Source: Dysidea avara
Taxonomy: Eukaryota > Porifera > Demospongiae > Dictyoceratida > Dysideidae
Length of the DNA: 64,000 nucleotides
Direction of reading: 5' to 3'
NCBI RefSeq assembly: GCF_963678975.1
Contig: NC_089272.1
Span: 40,739,391-40,803,390 of the forward strand
In this document: piece by piece, positions 12,835-24,237 of the stretch
How the letters are laid out: the number at the start of each line of letters is the position of its first letter
How positions within the stretch are numbered: position 1 is the first letter of the stretch
Made by a program: the position numbers and the translations under genes
The notes under the pieces: generated by a model
What the model saw: the letters and a program-made list of their open reading frames with translations, nothing else
The model's database searches: none
Told to the model about the DNA's origin: nothing

Positions 12835-13066
12835 TCTTACATAACTGAACTGTAGCTGAAACTCTCATTTTTTGTAGCTGAACTCTTTTCAGGGTGATTT
12901 GTTTCTAGCTGAACTCTCTACAGGATGATTTGTTTCTAGCCGAACTCTCTACAGGTGATTTGTTTGCAGCTGAATTCTCTACATGGTGGTTTCTTTGTAG
13001 TTGAACTCTCTACAAGGTGACTTGTTCTAGCTGAACTCTCTACAGGGTGGCTGAACTCTGTACACT
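12835..13066. repeat. 31-bp satellite, short array
   Basis: About seven units of a roughly 31-bp repeat with core GTAGCTGAACTCTCTACA lie between the palindromic MITE and the stop codon of the transposase at 13094. The same unit forms the long arrays at 31363-33655 and 35385-37055. The units are diverged and vary by one to several bases in length. Confidence 0.85.
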
Positions 13067-13093
13067 TCAGTAAGTGATAAATATAAATAGCAA

Positions 13094-14761
13094 TTATGCT
13101 GGAAATTCAACAACAAACTTGTAAGGACTGTTACTGTATGCTTTGAGCAGTACACATCTAGATACAAGTCTTCTAGGACTTATAATTTCATCACCATCAT
13201 AAAATTCATCTGTTATTTGAAAGAAAGGGTCATCAGAGCCATTGTAGAACTGAAACCATTGTACGTAAGCCAAATCATGAGATTTTGTGGTTTCAGTGGG
13301 ATTAAAACTGTTTCCTTTTATTATCACCAATGATTTGAAAAAGAATCTTACAATTCCAAAATATGGATACCCAGGCTCTGAATCAACAACAGCAAAGTAT
13401 GCCTTAACTCTGCTGCTACGATCTGACGAGTGAAGATCAGAAGTGAGTGACAAACCATTCACTGAACAACGAGCATGCTTATCTATACGTGGTATGACAG
13501 TTATTGAATTTCCTTCATATAAGTGCTCATAGAAGCAGAGTAACTTGAGATAAAAGTCTTTGGTAACTTGCAAATCCAACCTAGTAGGGGGTAAATATTC
13601 AACTTTCCATTCAAATCCAAACATATTTGTGTCTCCTTTATCAATGGACAGTTGTAAGTCATACATGTCCTGTGTAGAAGTGGCAAACATAGATTTCACA
13701 CGGATATTTAACAGTGAAGGATGTATTACTGAAGATGACATCTCCCTTGCAACCGGCAGAATATCATCCAGGTGTGGCCAACTAGTTACCAATGGGTCAT
13801 GTGGCAGCACAGATTCAATATCAATGTCTTGCAGAAACTTGGTAAACAATTCCAATTCAACGTAGCGATTGCTATTTGGAAGACCAGACAGTACACCATT
13901 CATTCTTTCAAAACTAAAGTACCAAAATGCATGAGGGGGCCCAAAATCTCTTATCATGTCTGGGATATGAAGTGCCACGTGGTAATTTACTGAAACTTGA
14001 AATCTGCCATAAATGTTTTCAAAGTACCGATGGTGAGATTTAAGTAAATAATCAAGTCTAGAAATATCTGCATCTGTAAGTGATGGCTGAACAATAAGCT
14101 GGACAATATCACATAGCATACAGATGCTCTCATATGAGTCTGGTGGCAACAAGTCCCATAAACAAGGCTTAGCATAAATCAAAGCAAAGTTCTTCCACTG
14201 ATCAGCTGTCAAGTTGGAAAATTCTAACTTTTCTCCCAATGAACTAGGCAATCTGCCAACATCATATGGCACACGTAAGCATTTTAGTCTACTGCTAAAC
14301 ACTCTTTGAGACTCTTTACAAAACAGGGGGTCTTGAAAAATCAGATCTGTTTCATGCCTTATCATCCCCAAAAACACTGTGTGCATTGGATCAACCATTG
14401 TCATTGTGACAATATCAAAGTAAGTCAATTTTAACAACTGACTCCATCGAACACCATTTTTCTTTTGTATTTTCTTCACCTCAGTTGCATTTGTTGCACC
14501 CAAAAATTCAACAGCCTGTGACCTAACAGTATCATTTAGCCGAGGCACTATTTCTACCACAGTGAAGTAACTCATTCTGCTAGTTACATCCCGTGGATTT
14601 TCCCTTTCACCTTCAAACTCACAACGTGAGCATCCTTTGTTCGCCTTATGACCAAGGAACTGGCTAACTTTTCGTGCTGCTGGTATGTCACATGAAACTG
14701 TAATGAGAGCTCCTCTTACCACTACGGATGCACCAGAATGTATAATGTATTTGGACACCAT
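13094..14761 (-). pseudogene. tnp2/Plavaka-type transposase, C-terminal part
   Basis: This minus-strand frame of 555 codons encodes the catalytic half of a large DDE transposase of the tnp2-like (Plavaka or CACTA-related) group. Typical signatures are visible: a CSRCEFEG zinc-knuckle-like motif near residue 45, VDPMHTVFLG near residues 122-131 and SFERMNGVLSG near 285, followed by the usual PNSNRYVELELF stretch. A late block (YFGIVRFFFK ... AYVQWFQF) matches the family's C-terminal end, so the 3' end looks complete. The frame begins in the middle of the family domain; the missing N-terminal half lies in another frame immediately upstream (14688-15764), with the break near 14745-14762. The protein would cut and paste its own DNA in the nucleus. 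It is probably inactive through the frameshift unless that is an assembly error. Confidence 0.8.
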
Positions 14762-15764
14762 CCCACAATTCAGTCAAGTCATTAACAAGTGGTTCCAGGA
14801 AAGAATTAATGTTTTCTTTAGGCTCACTGGGTCCAGGAATCAATCCAATCAACATAGTCCACTTGGTCTTGTATCGTTCTGTCCTTGGCAAATTCAAAAT
14901 GTTCATATAAATCCCACCAACCTTATATTCAGAATTCTTAAAGGGCTTAAACCAATCAACATGGAGAATAAAAGCAATATTATGTGCATTCTTAAAAAAG
15001 TAATCTCCAGGGTTACTTTCTCTATTAAATGACTTCCAAACTCTGCCATCCCACACATCATTTATGATTCCGCAGTCTGATGTATACCTCTGTTGAATGT
15101 TGAGAAGCTCTTCAAATATTTTGGTGCAATAAAATTTTTTAAGCCAAACAATAGGTGATAAGTAAATAAAGGTTTTATAAGGAACAAGTCGGCTTTTCCC
15201 AAAAGATAGGAATTTTTCATAGCAAAGATGTTCTGTGCAGTGAGAATTATAAGTTTGCCGTGCACAGATTGGTATGTTAGTAGCTTCTGATAACAATGTA
15301 CAATCATATAGGTTGCAACACCTGGAGTCTGGACATACAGCATATCGTTTAAACTCAGGAACTTGGTTTACACCTGCACATGCAAAAAGATTCTGTACAG
15401 TTTTTGGAAAGCAGTATTGTAATGGGTGGGATATCAAAGTGAAAATCAATTGTAGAATTGAGAGTAATGTTGTAAGAACACTATCGCTTAGCTTGTACTT
15501 GACTTTTACTTTGATCAGTAAAACAGAAATCCATTTATTTAAACGTAAAACTGGTTGAAATAAACCTGACTCAGCAGCAGATGATTCATTTTCACTAGCT
15601 GTGAGCACCTCATTGTGCTCAGGGAGGCAAGGCACTGTAGGTGGACAGGTCATTGGTGAAGGCTGAGTAGAGTCCAAGCTTACTTCAAAACAGTCTGCTT
15701 CAAATGTTGGTGAGGTCTGCTGATCATCTTCACTATCACTGCTACTGTTTGCAGTATTCTCATC
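14688..15764 (-). pseudogene. tnp2/Plavaka-type transposase, N-terminal part
   Basis: This frame continues into the transposase C-terminal part after a one-base frameshift: the family sequence GLIPGPSEP ... PLVNDLTELWDG ends here at about 14747 and resumes as VSKYIIHSG in the next frame. A cysteine-rich segment near residue 112 (CPDSRCCNLYDC) is the zinc-binding region usual in this family. The first in-frame ATG is internal. The open frame runs up to an AG at 15765-15766 preceded by a pyrimidine-rich tract, so the exon probably starts about 15764 with an acidic Ser-rich stretch (NSSSDSEDD) and an upstream exon is missing or not recognised. I infer that both frames are one broken gene. Confidence 0.75.
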
Positions 15765-15777
15765 TAATAGAAATTAT

Positions 15778-15971
15778 TACCGTAAACGATGAAAGTTTGG
15801 TGTGATGACTTAAGTTTGGCGAATGTGGCGAACAAAGGAAATTTGCCAAACTTTATTCTCCCAGTCTATTTTAAATACTGTTCAATACTGGCCGTACAGT
15901 AAATTTTTCCAAACTTTTATTTACCAACCAGCTCCACATGCTGATTCGCCAAACTTTTGCCATTTACAGTA
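15778..15971. mobile_element. Small MITE with TACNGTAAA ends
   Basis: The left end TACCGTAAACGATGAAAG and the complement of the right end (TACTGTAAATGGCAAAAG) form an imperfect inverted repeat that continues into AGTTTGGCGAAT on both sides. The interior also contains further AGTTTGGC and GCCAAACTTT words. The element abuts the 5' end of the transposase relic and has no coding capacity. Confidence 0.6.
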
Positions 15972-18900
15972 CACCCAAGTGGAGATATACATGCTCATGT
16001 GTATGCATGCATCCATGCATATGTAAGGATGATCAGTTGAAATAACATAACATTTTGAATGGCAAAATTAAGGGAAAGGATTTCTTGTGAATGTTTGGAT
16101 AGCTGATCACTATATGGCTACTAATGATTGGTTTGTGAGATCTAATACAGCACTCAGCTTCACCTAGTGCATCACACCCTGGTGCTGTATTTCCATACAC
16201 ACATGTGGCAGTCCTTTATGCATACAAGGTATGATATCTAGTCCCTGCATGCAGCACTAAGTGTTCAACTGACCTAATGTACATATTATTTATTATTTAC
16301 CATTACTGTACATGGTTTAATAAGTACAATTTAAGTTTGTAATGTGGTCTGGTAATTTGTTCCATTTTCATCCTGATGTAAGTGTATTTTGTTTGTCAGT
16401 AAGGACAATGATTTAAGCCCCCTACCCAACCCCCACCACCAACATATTATATTCCACCCTTTGAGCAAGGCCTAAACTGTCACAGAGGTCATCACAATCC
16501 TAGAGGGGGGGAAGGTGTGAAGTACCACCCTTTGAGCAAGGCCTAAACTGTCACAGAGATTATCACAATCCTAGGGGGGAAAGGTCTGAAAGCTACTGTA
16601 CAGTAGAGAACTTTGGCAGTGTAATACATAGGTGAATTTGTTTGGCAAATAGTCCTTTAATTATCCAAGTATTTTTCCTGCCTACAGCCATTGTTAGCTA
16701 TGTCACTGTGTAGAGATATGCAACAAAACACAGCCGGGTGTAGCTAGCTTTCTGAATTACCCTGGCACAAGGTCTGGCTGTCCCCATGCAAACCATTTAA
16801 CAAGCAACGCTAGCCCATCTCTGTGGACTCTTTATTACACATTTGCTTTAAAAGAAATTATGCCTAGCAACGTAACTGCTACACTGCTGTTTGTACGGCT
16901 TATTAGACTAGGATACTACTGCTGGAATAGTACAGAAGCTTAGATGGACTAACTTAGCCTCCAGCCCCAATGTTGTACTTCGTTTTCACTCTTTTGTCTC
17001 TTCTACTTGCACATACTGAGCGTTTTAGCATACTTCATAACCAGCATTGAGAAATTGAGTAAACAACGATCCTCCTAAAATATTCCTGCCTCCTGGCAGT
17101 ATAAGACAGGCACCATGGCCTACAGTAGGAATTAGCTTTTGTTTGTCTTTCATCAGTCTACCATTGTCCATCTATCCCGGGGAAAAAAATTAAACATCTA
17201 ATAAATCAATTACTTTTCACATCCAGTACTGAGCAGTTTCACCAAATTAATTACAGCACATGTTTTGACTCTCAACCAAACAAATTTAGTCAAATATTAT
17301 TATAGAATCAGGTATAGCTACGCCCCTGAAACACAGTGACTTATGAAATGCACTGCCAAAGTTCCTACTAATGTAAAAACAGTGAGGAACATGCATTTAT
17401 TGCTTTAATTTGGTGCAGTCATTAGTGGAGCTACTTTTGATTGTCCAATTTCTGTAATGTGTTTAGTGGTCTTTTATTTCTATGATTATTAGCAATTGTC
17501 ATCTTGATAGGTGTTCTGGAGATTATGGGAAGACACCACACACAATATATGCAATTGGTTTATAATAGTGTGTATTCTAACTTATTCCATAACTAATTAA
17601 AGTTTGTTTGTCATATCAATTGAGTTGTGTATATTTTTATCACTTGTTCAGACCTGTTGCATATTACAAGTTTAATTGAAGGTTTACTAGAAGGTGGCCA
17701 TAACAACATTAGTCGATGGGAACTAGTGTTGAGCACTATGCACTATTCAGTAAATAGCTAAATAGGGTTAGTTTAATCACTATGCATGTGGTATTCATTA
17801 AAAGGTATCAACCAACAACAGGTTTTGGGGTAGTACCATATGTAGCAGCCTGGATCATTCTATGCTATAGCAGGGCAGCAAAGGAACAGCAGTATCACTA
17901 ATTGTTTGCAGTGCTGGAAACGTTTTATCCCACCAAAGGTCGGTCCCTCCCCATCTCTTTCTTTCCACTAACTTGTAGTACCAAACTATGGCTGGTTAGT
18001 GGGACACGGGCTGTGCTGTAGCATATCAGTTAGGAGGGATCATATAGGGCATCTGGTATGGAGTAAATTAGCATACTACCAAATATACTAGCCTGAGCTT
18101 TATCATAGATGTTGGGGTACACATTTACCATGACCCAATCTTGGAGGGTCAGGTGACAGCAGGTCACAAGGCTACAGCGCTCCAGCCCATTCTCCCAATC
18201 TCGATGTCTTGTTGTATTATGGTCATTGCCACACACTAGTATACAGAATGTTTGTTTCAGCTCTATAGTCAACATCATCTTCATAACACTCACTGCTGTG
18301 GTGCAATGGTTCTTTCAAAATGATGCACTTGCAATAATCAAGGCTTGCAACACAGTAAACATAATAGTGATGAGACAATTTTATCAAATGTACTATCAGT
18401 ACATGTACATCAACCAGATGTGCCAGCTTCATGCTTGGAACACAAATCTTCTGACTGTAAATATTACTGCAACATTCAAGTGTGTGTTGCAAACTAGTCC
18501 CTAGTCTGCTCCACAAACACCTCTGTACAGTACAAGTGAAGAATAATACCAACATATAAATGGACACTTCATTATGTTTTTTACTCCTTACATTGTATCA
18601 TTACAGTACATTGTACATAAACACATGTAATACACACTTAGATATGCTATAAAGGAATTGTCGGTTACATGTCGTAATTGACTAATCTACAATTAAGTCA
18701 CCAATTGCTGTAGTTTGATTGCCACCTTAAGCTTCTTGGTATAAGGACATCTACAGATCATCTAAGGCTCTTCACCATAATATAGGCAGGGGGTTTATCA
18801 GTGCTGAAGCAAGTTGACTGACTAACAGACCATCATCATCTATCACGTAGACTACTCACTTCCTGGAATATAAATGCTAACAATAAATTAAACAATAATA

Positions 18901-19647
18901 ATTATTATTGTGATAGGTAATGTGTAAATAATATGAGGTGGTATAAGCAGTGGACCTGGAAACAAAGAACTCAATTGGTACTTCACAATATTCATGCCTG
19001 TTACCTCTACAAGTCACAACATCCTGCCTTGCATGGCCAGATCACTTATATTCTATATCATTGTGCCTCACATAATCCGTAGCATTTAGTGCCTACTCTG
19101 AAAGAGGGTTTGGACTGCTTAGCAATGTCCATTCTGATGGGTGCTCATTTTCACACCTCCAACTATGCACCAATATTAATAAATACTAGAAGGTTTAACT
19201 TCTCATGTACCACATGAAGCACACAAGGCTATTTGTCAAACTGCTTGTGTAACCAGCAGCTCTTGCCAGCTGTCACCCTTTCACTGAAAATCTTTCCTGG
19301 AAAAAATTGTTGCACAAAATTTCTCCAGTTAAGCAATACAAGTGTGCTTGTTATACAGAATGCCAGCTGTAACCAGTGAGCAGCCAGTCCAGACCTGACG
19401 ATAGACGTCATGTGAGGTACTTCGATGGTGCAGAAGTGCTATGACTATGTAAGATGAGACACTGACTTGCAGAGGCATCTAATACAATTATAGAATGTGT
19501 AACACAGGGAAATATATAAAATTTCTGGATCCTTGCAGGTCCTTGGTTATTTCTCAGGGTAGGGAATTATATTAGTACTGACGTGTGTACAATAATCTGT
19601 ATTTGTAGCTACAAATACCTTACGGGAACATCCGAGAAGTTAGACTA
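15972..19647. other. Intergenic, no recognisable gene
   Basis: The stretch contains a tandem duplication at about 16453-16590, two units of about 72 bp beginning CCACCCTTTGAGCAAGGCC. Open frames at 18030-18567 lie on both strands over the same bases, show no recognisable domain and have no splice support, so I do not call them. Nothing else is supported. Confidence 0.5.
16453..16590. repeat. 72-bp tandem duplication
   Basis: Two near-identical direct units, each starting CCACCCTTTGAGCAAGGCC and ending in a G-rich run after ATCACAATCCTAG, lie one after the other. They differ at a few positions and in the length of the G run. Confidence 0.8.
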
Positions 19648-19655
19648 TAGTATTC

Positions 19656-19911
19656 TAGGGATGGGAGGTATTGACATTTCTGTCATACGATTATTGTCAT
19701 GAGCCATTATCACAATTATCACGATTGTTGTACACTTAACCACTGTAACAAAAAACACTAAAATATTCTACTAACAAAACTATTTAACATGAATTTATCA
19801 TTTCAATTATTACATGATAATTGCCAAGTTTAATTATCACTAGTTAATGAAAAGACGATGCCAACTAAATAATCATGATTATCACGATAATTGGATAATT
19901 GCCCATCCCTA
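19656..19911. mobile_element. hAT-type MITE, 256 bp
   Basis: The ends are TAGGGATGGG and CCCATCCCTA. The flanks TAGTATTC (19648-19655) and TAATATTC (19912-19919) agree at seven of eight positions, as expected for an aged 8-bp target duplication. The interior has alternating ATTATCACGA and TGATAATT words that pair between the two halves. It is non-coding. Confidence 0.8.
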
Positions 19912-19919
19912 TAATATTC

Positions 19920-21137
19920 TTGCATCAATACTACAAAACCATGCCCCCAAGATTGCATAAGATCTATTGTAAAATCACAAACAAAATACACTTACGTTAG
20001 GACTGCTCAAGCTGGCAAGTTCTGTGGCATCTTGTTTTAATAATCTGTAAAATAAAGCAAGATTGACAATACGCACAACACAATAGGGAGAATACGAACA
20101 AGTGTTTCACTAAACATTTAAAGATAAAATATTAAATTTTGTTGCATACATACTCAGTTTGCGTTTATAGAAAATATGAGTGCATGATATCATGTCTATC
20201 ATTGGTACAATGAAAAAAGCTAAACTATAATTCACGAATATTTAGTATCTTATTGCGTCAATTATGGCCGGTCCCGTAGTCTTGTTGAGTGTCTGGGGGT
20301 ACACAGTATTACAAGAGAAATAAAAGCTGGGTATCAAATGAGCAGCATTTTGTTAAGAATGAGCTCTATTAGGTTTGAATCTGGTGAGGAAAGTATCCTA
20401 AGCACTTGAGTATGTGCGGGAAAATCCACCTTGGACAACACTAGTAACTTGCAGGAGGTCAACACGGATAGAAGCTGTGGAGCTCAAAGTTGCCATAATA
20501 ACCTGTTAATCGTCATGGTAAGTAGTGCAAGCAACTGCAACAGCATGAACCGGCCAACATCATGGGGCATACCAAGCCACTGTTCCAAACGTTTGCTTAT
20601 GTTTCACCTGTAAGAATTTACTGTGAAAGCAACAGTACAAAGCAGAGATTCGTACTCGTCATAGTTGAGTTCAAATCTCAACCTGTATAGGCCCCATGTG
20701 TACATATTAACCGGTCAGCTTACAGTTTAAAATATGCATGACGTTGTCAGGCACATTGGTAACCACCTGATAGCAATGCGATACATTATGTTCAGTAAAA
20801 GTTACAAGCTCGAGGCAAAAATTAATAGTGATTCACTCGCTCAATGTGTGCATGCACAAGTTACTGCAAATTTAGTTTAACACAGGGTTGAGTTACCGTA
20901 CCTTCCATCAAGGCGCCTTCCATATTTATAACAGAGTCACCAGTTTATCTCCTTTATAAAGGTCACTCACTTGTCATTTGTTACGCAGTAAACATGGTTG
21001 ACAATAACAGCTACAGACGATTGCGCGATCTTTGCAACAAAAACCGTCAAGCGAAAACCGAAAACGTGATCCATTTGCTTTGAAAAGATGCCGAATTACG
21101 TAACAAGCTCACGTTTCCATTGACTTCCTGTGTTGCA
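19920..21137. other. Intergenic, no recognisable gene
   Basis: I see no supported gene or repeat family in this stretch. It ends at the TA that flanks the Tc1/mariner-like element. Confidence 0.4.
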
Positions 21138-21232
21138 TACAGGGGTTTTACGGAATCTTGCAATGATATCGAAAACTCAATACTAAGTTGCCAAGGTAAC
21201 CTTTAAAAATCACGTGGAAATTGGCGCGAAAC

Positions 21233-22270
21233 ATGTCGAAAGAAGCCAGTGGTAAAGCAGGGAGTGCGGGAGTTGGATTCCCAAATCTTCTGGGTTTAAA
21301 TGCGCTTCAACTGTTGCCACTCCTAAATAACCAGAGCCTCGGAAACCAGCTGACCTTCAATTTAAATGGTGGTGGTTCAGTAGCTTCACGTCAAGCCGAG
21401 AGTCCTGTGCCTAGAGCAACAGCTACGTACAAGTATAATGTGAAGATTTTTAATCCAGCCTCTTCAGCAGCTGAGTCTCCAAAATTCATAGTTCGTCAAC
21501 TACATAATTTTCAAGAGAAATTTGTCGATTTAGCTGCGGTAAAGACGAAGATAATTACGACATTCTGTACAGATGTACATTCTGTCAGCGAAATCAGTGC
21601 AGTTGGCTATTTCGAAGGAAAGCAGAAGCGATGGTTATGCGATGATATTGACGTACAAATGATGTACAAAGTGTTTACTGGTGCTAATTGTGAGATACAG
21701 TTGTGGTGTGAAAGGTCGGTGGTTAAGGAGTCAACAGGTAACAATAATAACAAACGTGTACCATCTAAGAGAGATCGACATGAAGAGGAAGTGAGCGATA
21801 TTTTTGAAGATTTGAAGATGAAGCACAAGGAAATGGAACTGCCAAAACTGAGGTTATGGGCAAGAATGATTGCTAATGGTGTCCACGAGTCAACAGAGGA
21901 GCCACCTAATGTACCAATGATCACAGGTACAGTGCCCAAACGTGCAAAGCGAGAGTCATTACATGATGTTGTAGTAGACGCTGCTAAAGCAATGGCACAG
22001 GCATTCACAGGATCGCCTTCAACATCACAGCATGTTGCTGTACATAATTCATCTGTTGCGGCATGTACCACAGCTGCCACTCAACCAACAGTGACCATTT
22101 CCACCGCCACATCTGTAGCCGCAATTTCCCCATCTCGATTGGCAGATGTCAGAATGAAGCACTATGAGCAATTACGGTATTTACACAAGATGTTTGATGA
22201 TGGTATTCTAAGTGAGGAAGAATTCCTAGAGCAGAAAGGGAAGATTATGGACTCATTGAGGTTATTGTAG
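21233..22270 (+). CDS. Transposon-borne accessory protein of unknown function
   Basis: This frame encodes 345 residues from the ATG at 21233 (the frame opens at a TTG four codons earlier, which I do not take as the start). It lies inside the terminal repeats of the element at 21140-23541, convergent with the transposase. Visible regions: a Gly/Ala/Leu/Asn-rich N-terminus; a compact segment at about residues 62-160 that reads like a small beta-rich domain and ends in EIQLWCERS; a basic stretch (KRVPSKRDRHEEE); a helical part with LPKLRLWARMIANG; a Ser/Thr/Ala-rich linker; and a C-terminal helical hairpin at about residues 305-345 (LRYLHKMFDDGILSEEEFLEQ) resembling the short SHOCT-like motif. 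The composition suggests a DNA- or protein-binding helper, but no enzyme motif is visible. Function unknown; a captured host gene is an alternative. Confidence 0.8.
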   Translation: MSKEASGKAGSAGVGFPNLLGLNALQLLPLLNNQSLGNQLTFNLNGGGSVASRQAESPVPRATATYKYNVKIFNPASSAAESPKFIVRQLHNFQEKFVDLAAVKTKIITTFCTDVHSVSEISAVGYFEGKQKRWLCDDIDVQMMYKVFTGANCEIQLWCERSVVKESTGNNNNKRVPSKRDRHEEEVSDIFEDLKMKHKEMELPKLRLWARMIANGVHESTEEPPNVPMITGTVPKRAKRESLHDVVVDAAKAMAQAFTGSPSTSQHVAVHNSSVAACTTAATQPTVTISTATSVAAISPSRLADVRMKHYEQLRYLHKMFDDGILSEEEFLEQKGKIMDSLRLL

Positions 22271-22471
22271 ACTTACATTATACTGATCAGATTATAAATT
22301 TCGATTCACTTCTACTTGTCATGAACAGCAACCATTAGTTAGCTGTATACTGTTTGTTACTATTAGTTTTGTGTTATAATGGTGTTGCACTTACTTTTCA
22401 ACAAAAGTTATTTCAAAAACTTAGCTAGATACTAAATACAATGCCTTATCTAACTATGATTAAAAAATCAG

Positions 22472-23461
22472 TTATCCATAAATCTGGCAATGATGTACAT
22501 ATTGTTGACAATCATCAGGAGTGACAGAAGCAATAGCTGCAGCTATGCATGTCTCTAGGTCAACAACACCACTATGCAATGTACTCTCCATACATTTCAA
22601 AACGGTCTTGACTTTAGAGAAAGCCTCTTCTATGGGGTTATAGTCAGGAGAATATGGTGGCAGAAAGTGTACCATAACCCCAACTTCTCTCAACAATCCT
22701 GTAACATCACTACAATGGTGAATTGCACAATTATCCATAATAACAATGCTATTTGGATTTGTTCCATTGAAATTCATCAGCATCGGAAGTAAACCTTCAA
22801 TGAAGTCCTTGAATTCATCGGAATCTACTGTGTCCTTAGTAAGTTTGTAATCCAGAATACCAGTGGTCGTCATCGCTACAATGGCTGATACACGTTGACC
22901 ACGACATGTAAGTTTGTGTGAAGTGATCGGTTTACCCCTGACACTGTATCCATATTTCCTTAAACTATCCCTCATATCTGTACCAGTTTCATCCACAAAC
23001 ACCAACATACTTGAATCATACAAACTTACATCTACTGCAAATGTTTCCCTTAAATGTTTATCTTGCCTGGCAGCTACAATCTTCATTTTCTGTCTGGTAA
23101 ATCCACTCTTCTTTAAAAACTGACACAACGTAGACTGGTGTACATTGACACCATACACACGACTTAATTCTTCCTGTACTTCCCTCAAATACGCACCTGG
23201 CTTATGCATCAACATGTTTAATATAACTGCTTCCACAGGCTTGGTTAGCTTTAACACTCGGCAGTCCTTTGGATATTCTTTCTTACTTACACTACCGCCA
23301 CTTGCATTGAACCGTTTCATGATTCTAAACACAGTTGAAGGGTCTACGCAGAGATTGGAAGCGGTGGATTTATCATCCATCCCTAAAGCCAACTTATGCC
23401 ACACGATCCTCCATCGTAGATCATCCGAGTAAGCAGAGCACCTGCTTCTTTCAATAGACAT
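22472..23461 (-). CDS. Tc1/mariner superfamily transposase, DD34E
   Basis: This frame encodes 329 residues from the ATG at 23461; an in-frame TTG six codons earlier is not needed. The N-terminus has a helix-turn-helix of the paired or IS630 type (LRWRIVWHKLALGM ... VDPSTVFRIMKRF) and a second winged segment (GAYLREVQEELSRVYGV). The catalytic core shows the three acidic residues: FVDETG, IMDNCAIHH and YNPIEEAFSKVK. Exactly 34 residues separate the second Asp from the Glu, so this is DD34E. The fold and the TA target match cut-and-paste transposition by this superfamily. The frame is intact, all catalytic residues are present and the gene starts just inside the right terminal repeat. It sits tail to tail with the accessory gene. 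Confidence 0.93.
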   Translation of the reverse strand: MSIERSRCSAYSDDLRWRIVWHKLALGMDDKSTASNLCVDPSTVFRIMKRFNASGGSVSKKEYPKDCRVLKLTKPVEAVILNMLMHKPGAYLREVQEELSRVYGVNVHQSTLCQFLKKSGFTRQKMKIVAARQDKHLRETFAVDVSLYDSSMLVFVDETGTDMRDSLRKYGYSVRGKPITSHKLTCRGQRVSAIVAMTTTGILDYKLTKDTVDSDEFKDFIEGLLPMLMNFNGTNPNSIVIMDNCAIHHCSDVTGLLREVGVMVHFLPPYSPDYNPIEEAFSKVKTVLKCMESTLHSGVVDLETCIAAAIASVTPDDCQQYVHHCQIYG

Positions 23462-23543
23462 TATCACGTGACAATTCAAATGTTTCCTTGGTAACTTGGT
23501 TTTCGTTTTTAAGTTTATTGCAAGATTCCGTAAAATCCCTGTA

Positions 23544-24002
23544 GATTCCGCAATCGTCTGTATGTGCGGTGATCACGTGATCAACCAGTTTCCTGTATTA
23601 CGTAACTTTGTGGTTGAGCAAGTCTGTACATAACGAGATTGGTGTGAAACTGGCTGGTTAGTTACGATCATGATTAGCACCAGTGGTTTGCTACAGGTAT
23701 GTAAAATTGTGTTAGCTATATACGTAGCTACGTAGCTAATTTTGTGCTTCATTTGATGTGTGAAAGTTTATATAACTATATCTCTCGCCGGTTTTCACAA
23801 GTGCACACCCCCATTCAACGGCATACGGTAGTTAGCTAGCTAGCTACTCGACATCTCTCGCGACATCTACAAAAAATGCTGAGAAGTTGCAGATTATAGC
23901 TACTGTTATGGTGAATATTGTCCGTTCATGTTCACTGGCTGAACCTTCTAGCTAATTTGTCTTCTCGTATAGCCATGCACTGAGGACCTAATGTTCTGGC
24001 CT
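23544..24002. other. Gap between two transposons
   Basis: No gene is recognised. The stretch contains a palindromic GATCACGTGATC at about 23571-23582 next to the mariner-like element and repeated GTTAGCTAGCTAGC words. Confidence 0.4.
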
Positions 24003-24237
24003 ACTGTGTTAGGGTCCGCAACGTGAAAAATGAAGTTGCAAGAAACAAATCCCCGACTATCGTAGTATGTTACCCTTAGTGCCCCATCACTAATACCACC
24101 CTTGGTTTGGAACTGCGTTCCCTTGTTGGAGAGACACGCGGATTTTAATATCTCACGTGATTGATCTTTATTTCGTGCGCTCTAAAGAAGACGTCCAGAG
24201 CTCCCAGATTCTGATTGTGATTTCAAGTATTGTTGGC

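Larger units (their letters stand above)
21140..23541. mobile_element. Tc1/mariner-like transposon with two genes
   Basis: The element begins CAGGGGTTTTACGGAATC and ends with the complement of CAGGGATTTTACGGAATC, and a TA lies directly outside both ends (21138-21139 and 23542-23543). The inverted similarity continues to about 65 bp, including TCTTGCAAT and an AAGTTRCCAAGGWAAC block just outside each gene. Between the terminal repeats lie two convergent open reading frames, an unknown protein on the plus strand and a DD34E transposase on the minus strand, with stops 201 bp apart. Both frames are uninterrupted, so the element appears complete and recently active. Confidence 0.88.

Noticed and set aside
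18030-18567. Overlapping open frames on both strands (87, 92 and 114 codons)
   Set aside because: No domain, no splice-site pattern and overlap on opposite strands; they look like chance frames.
24009-24014. TTAGGG at the foldback end as a telomere-type signal
   Set aside because: Only one unit is present, at a transposon terminus.
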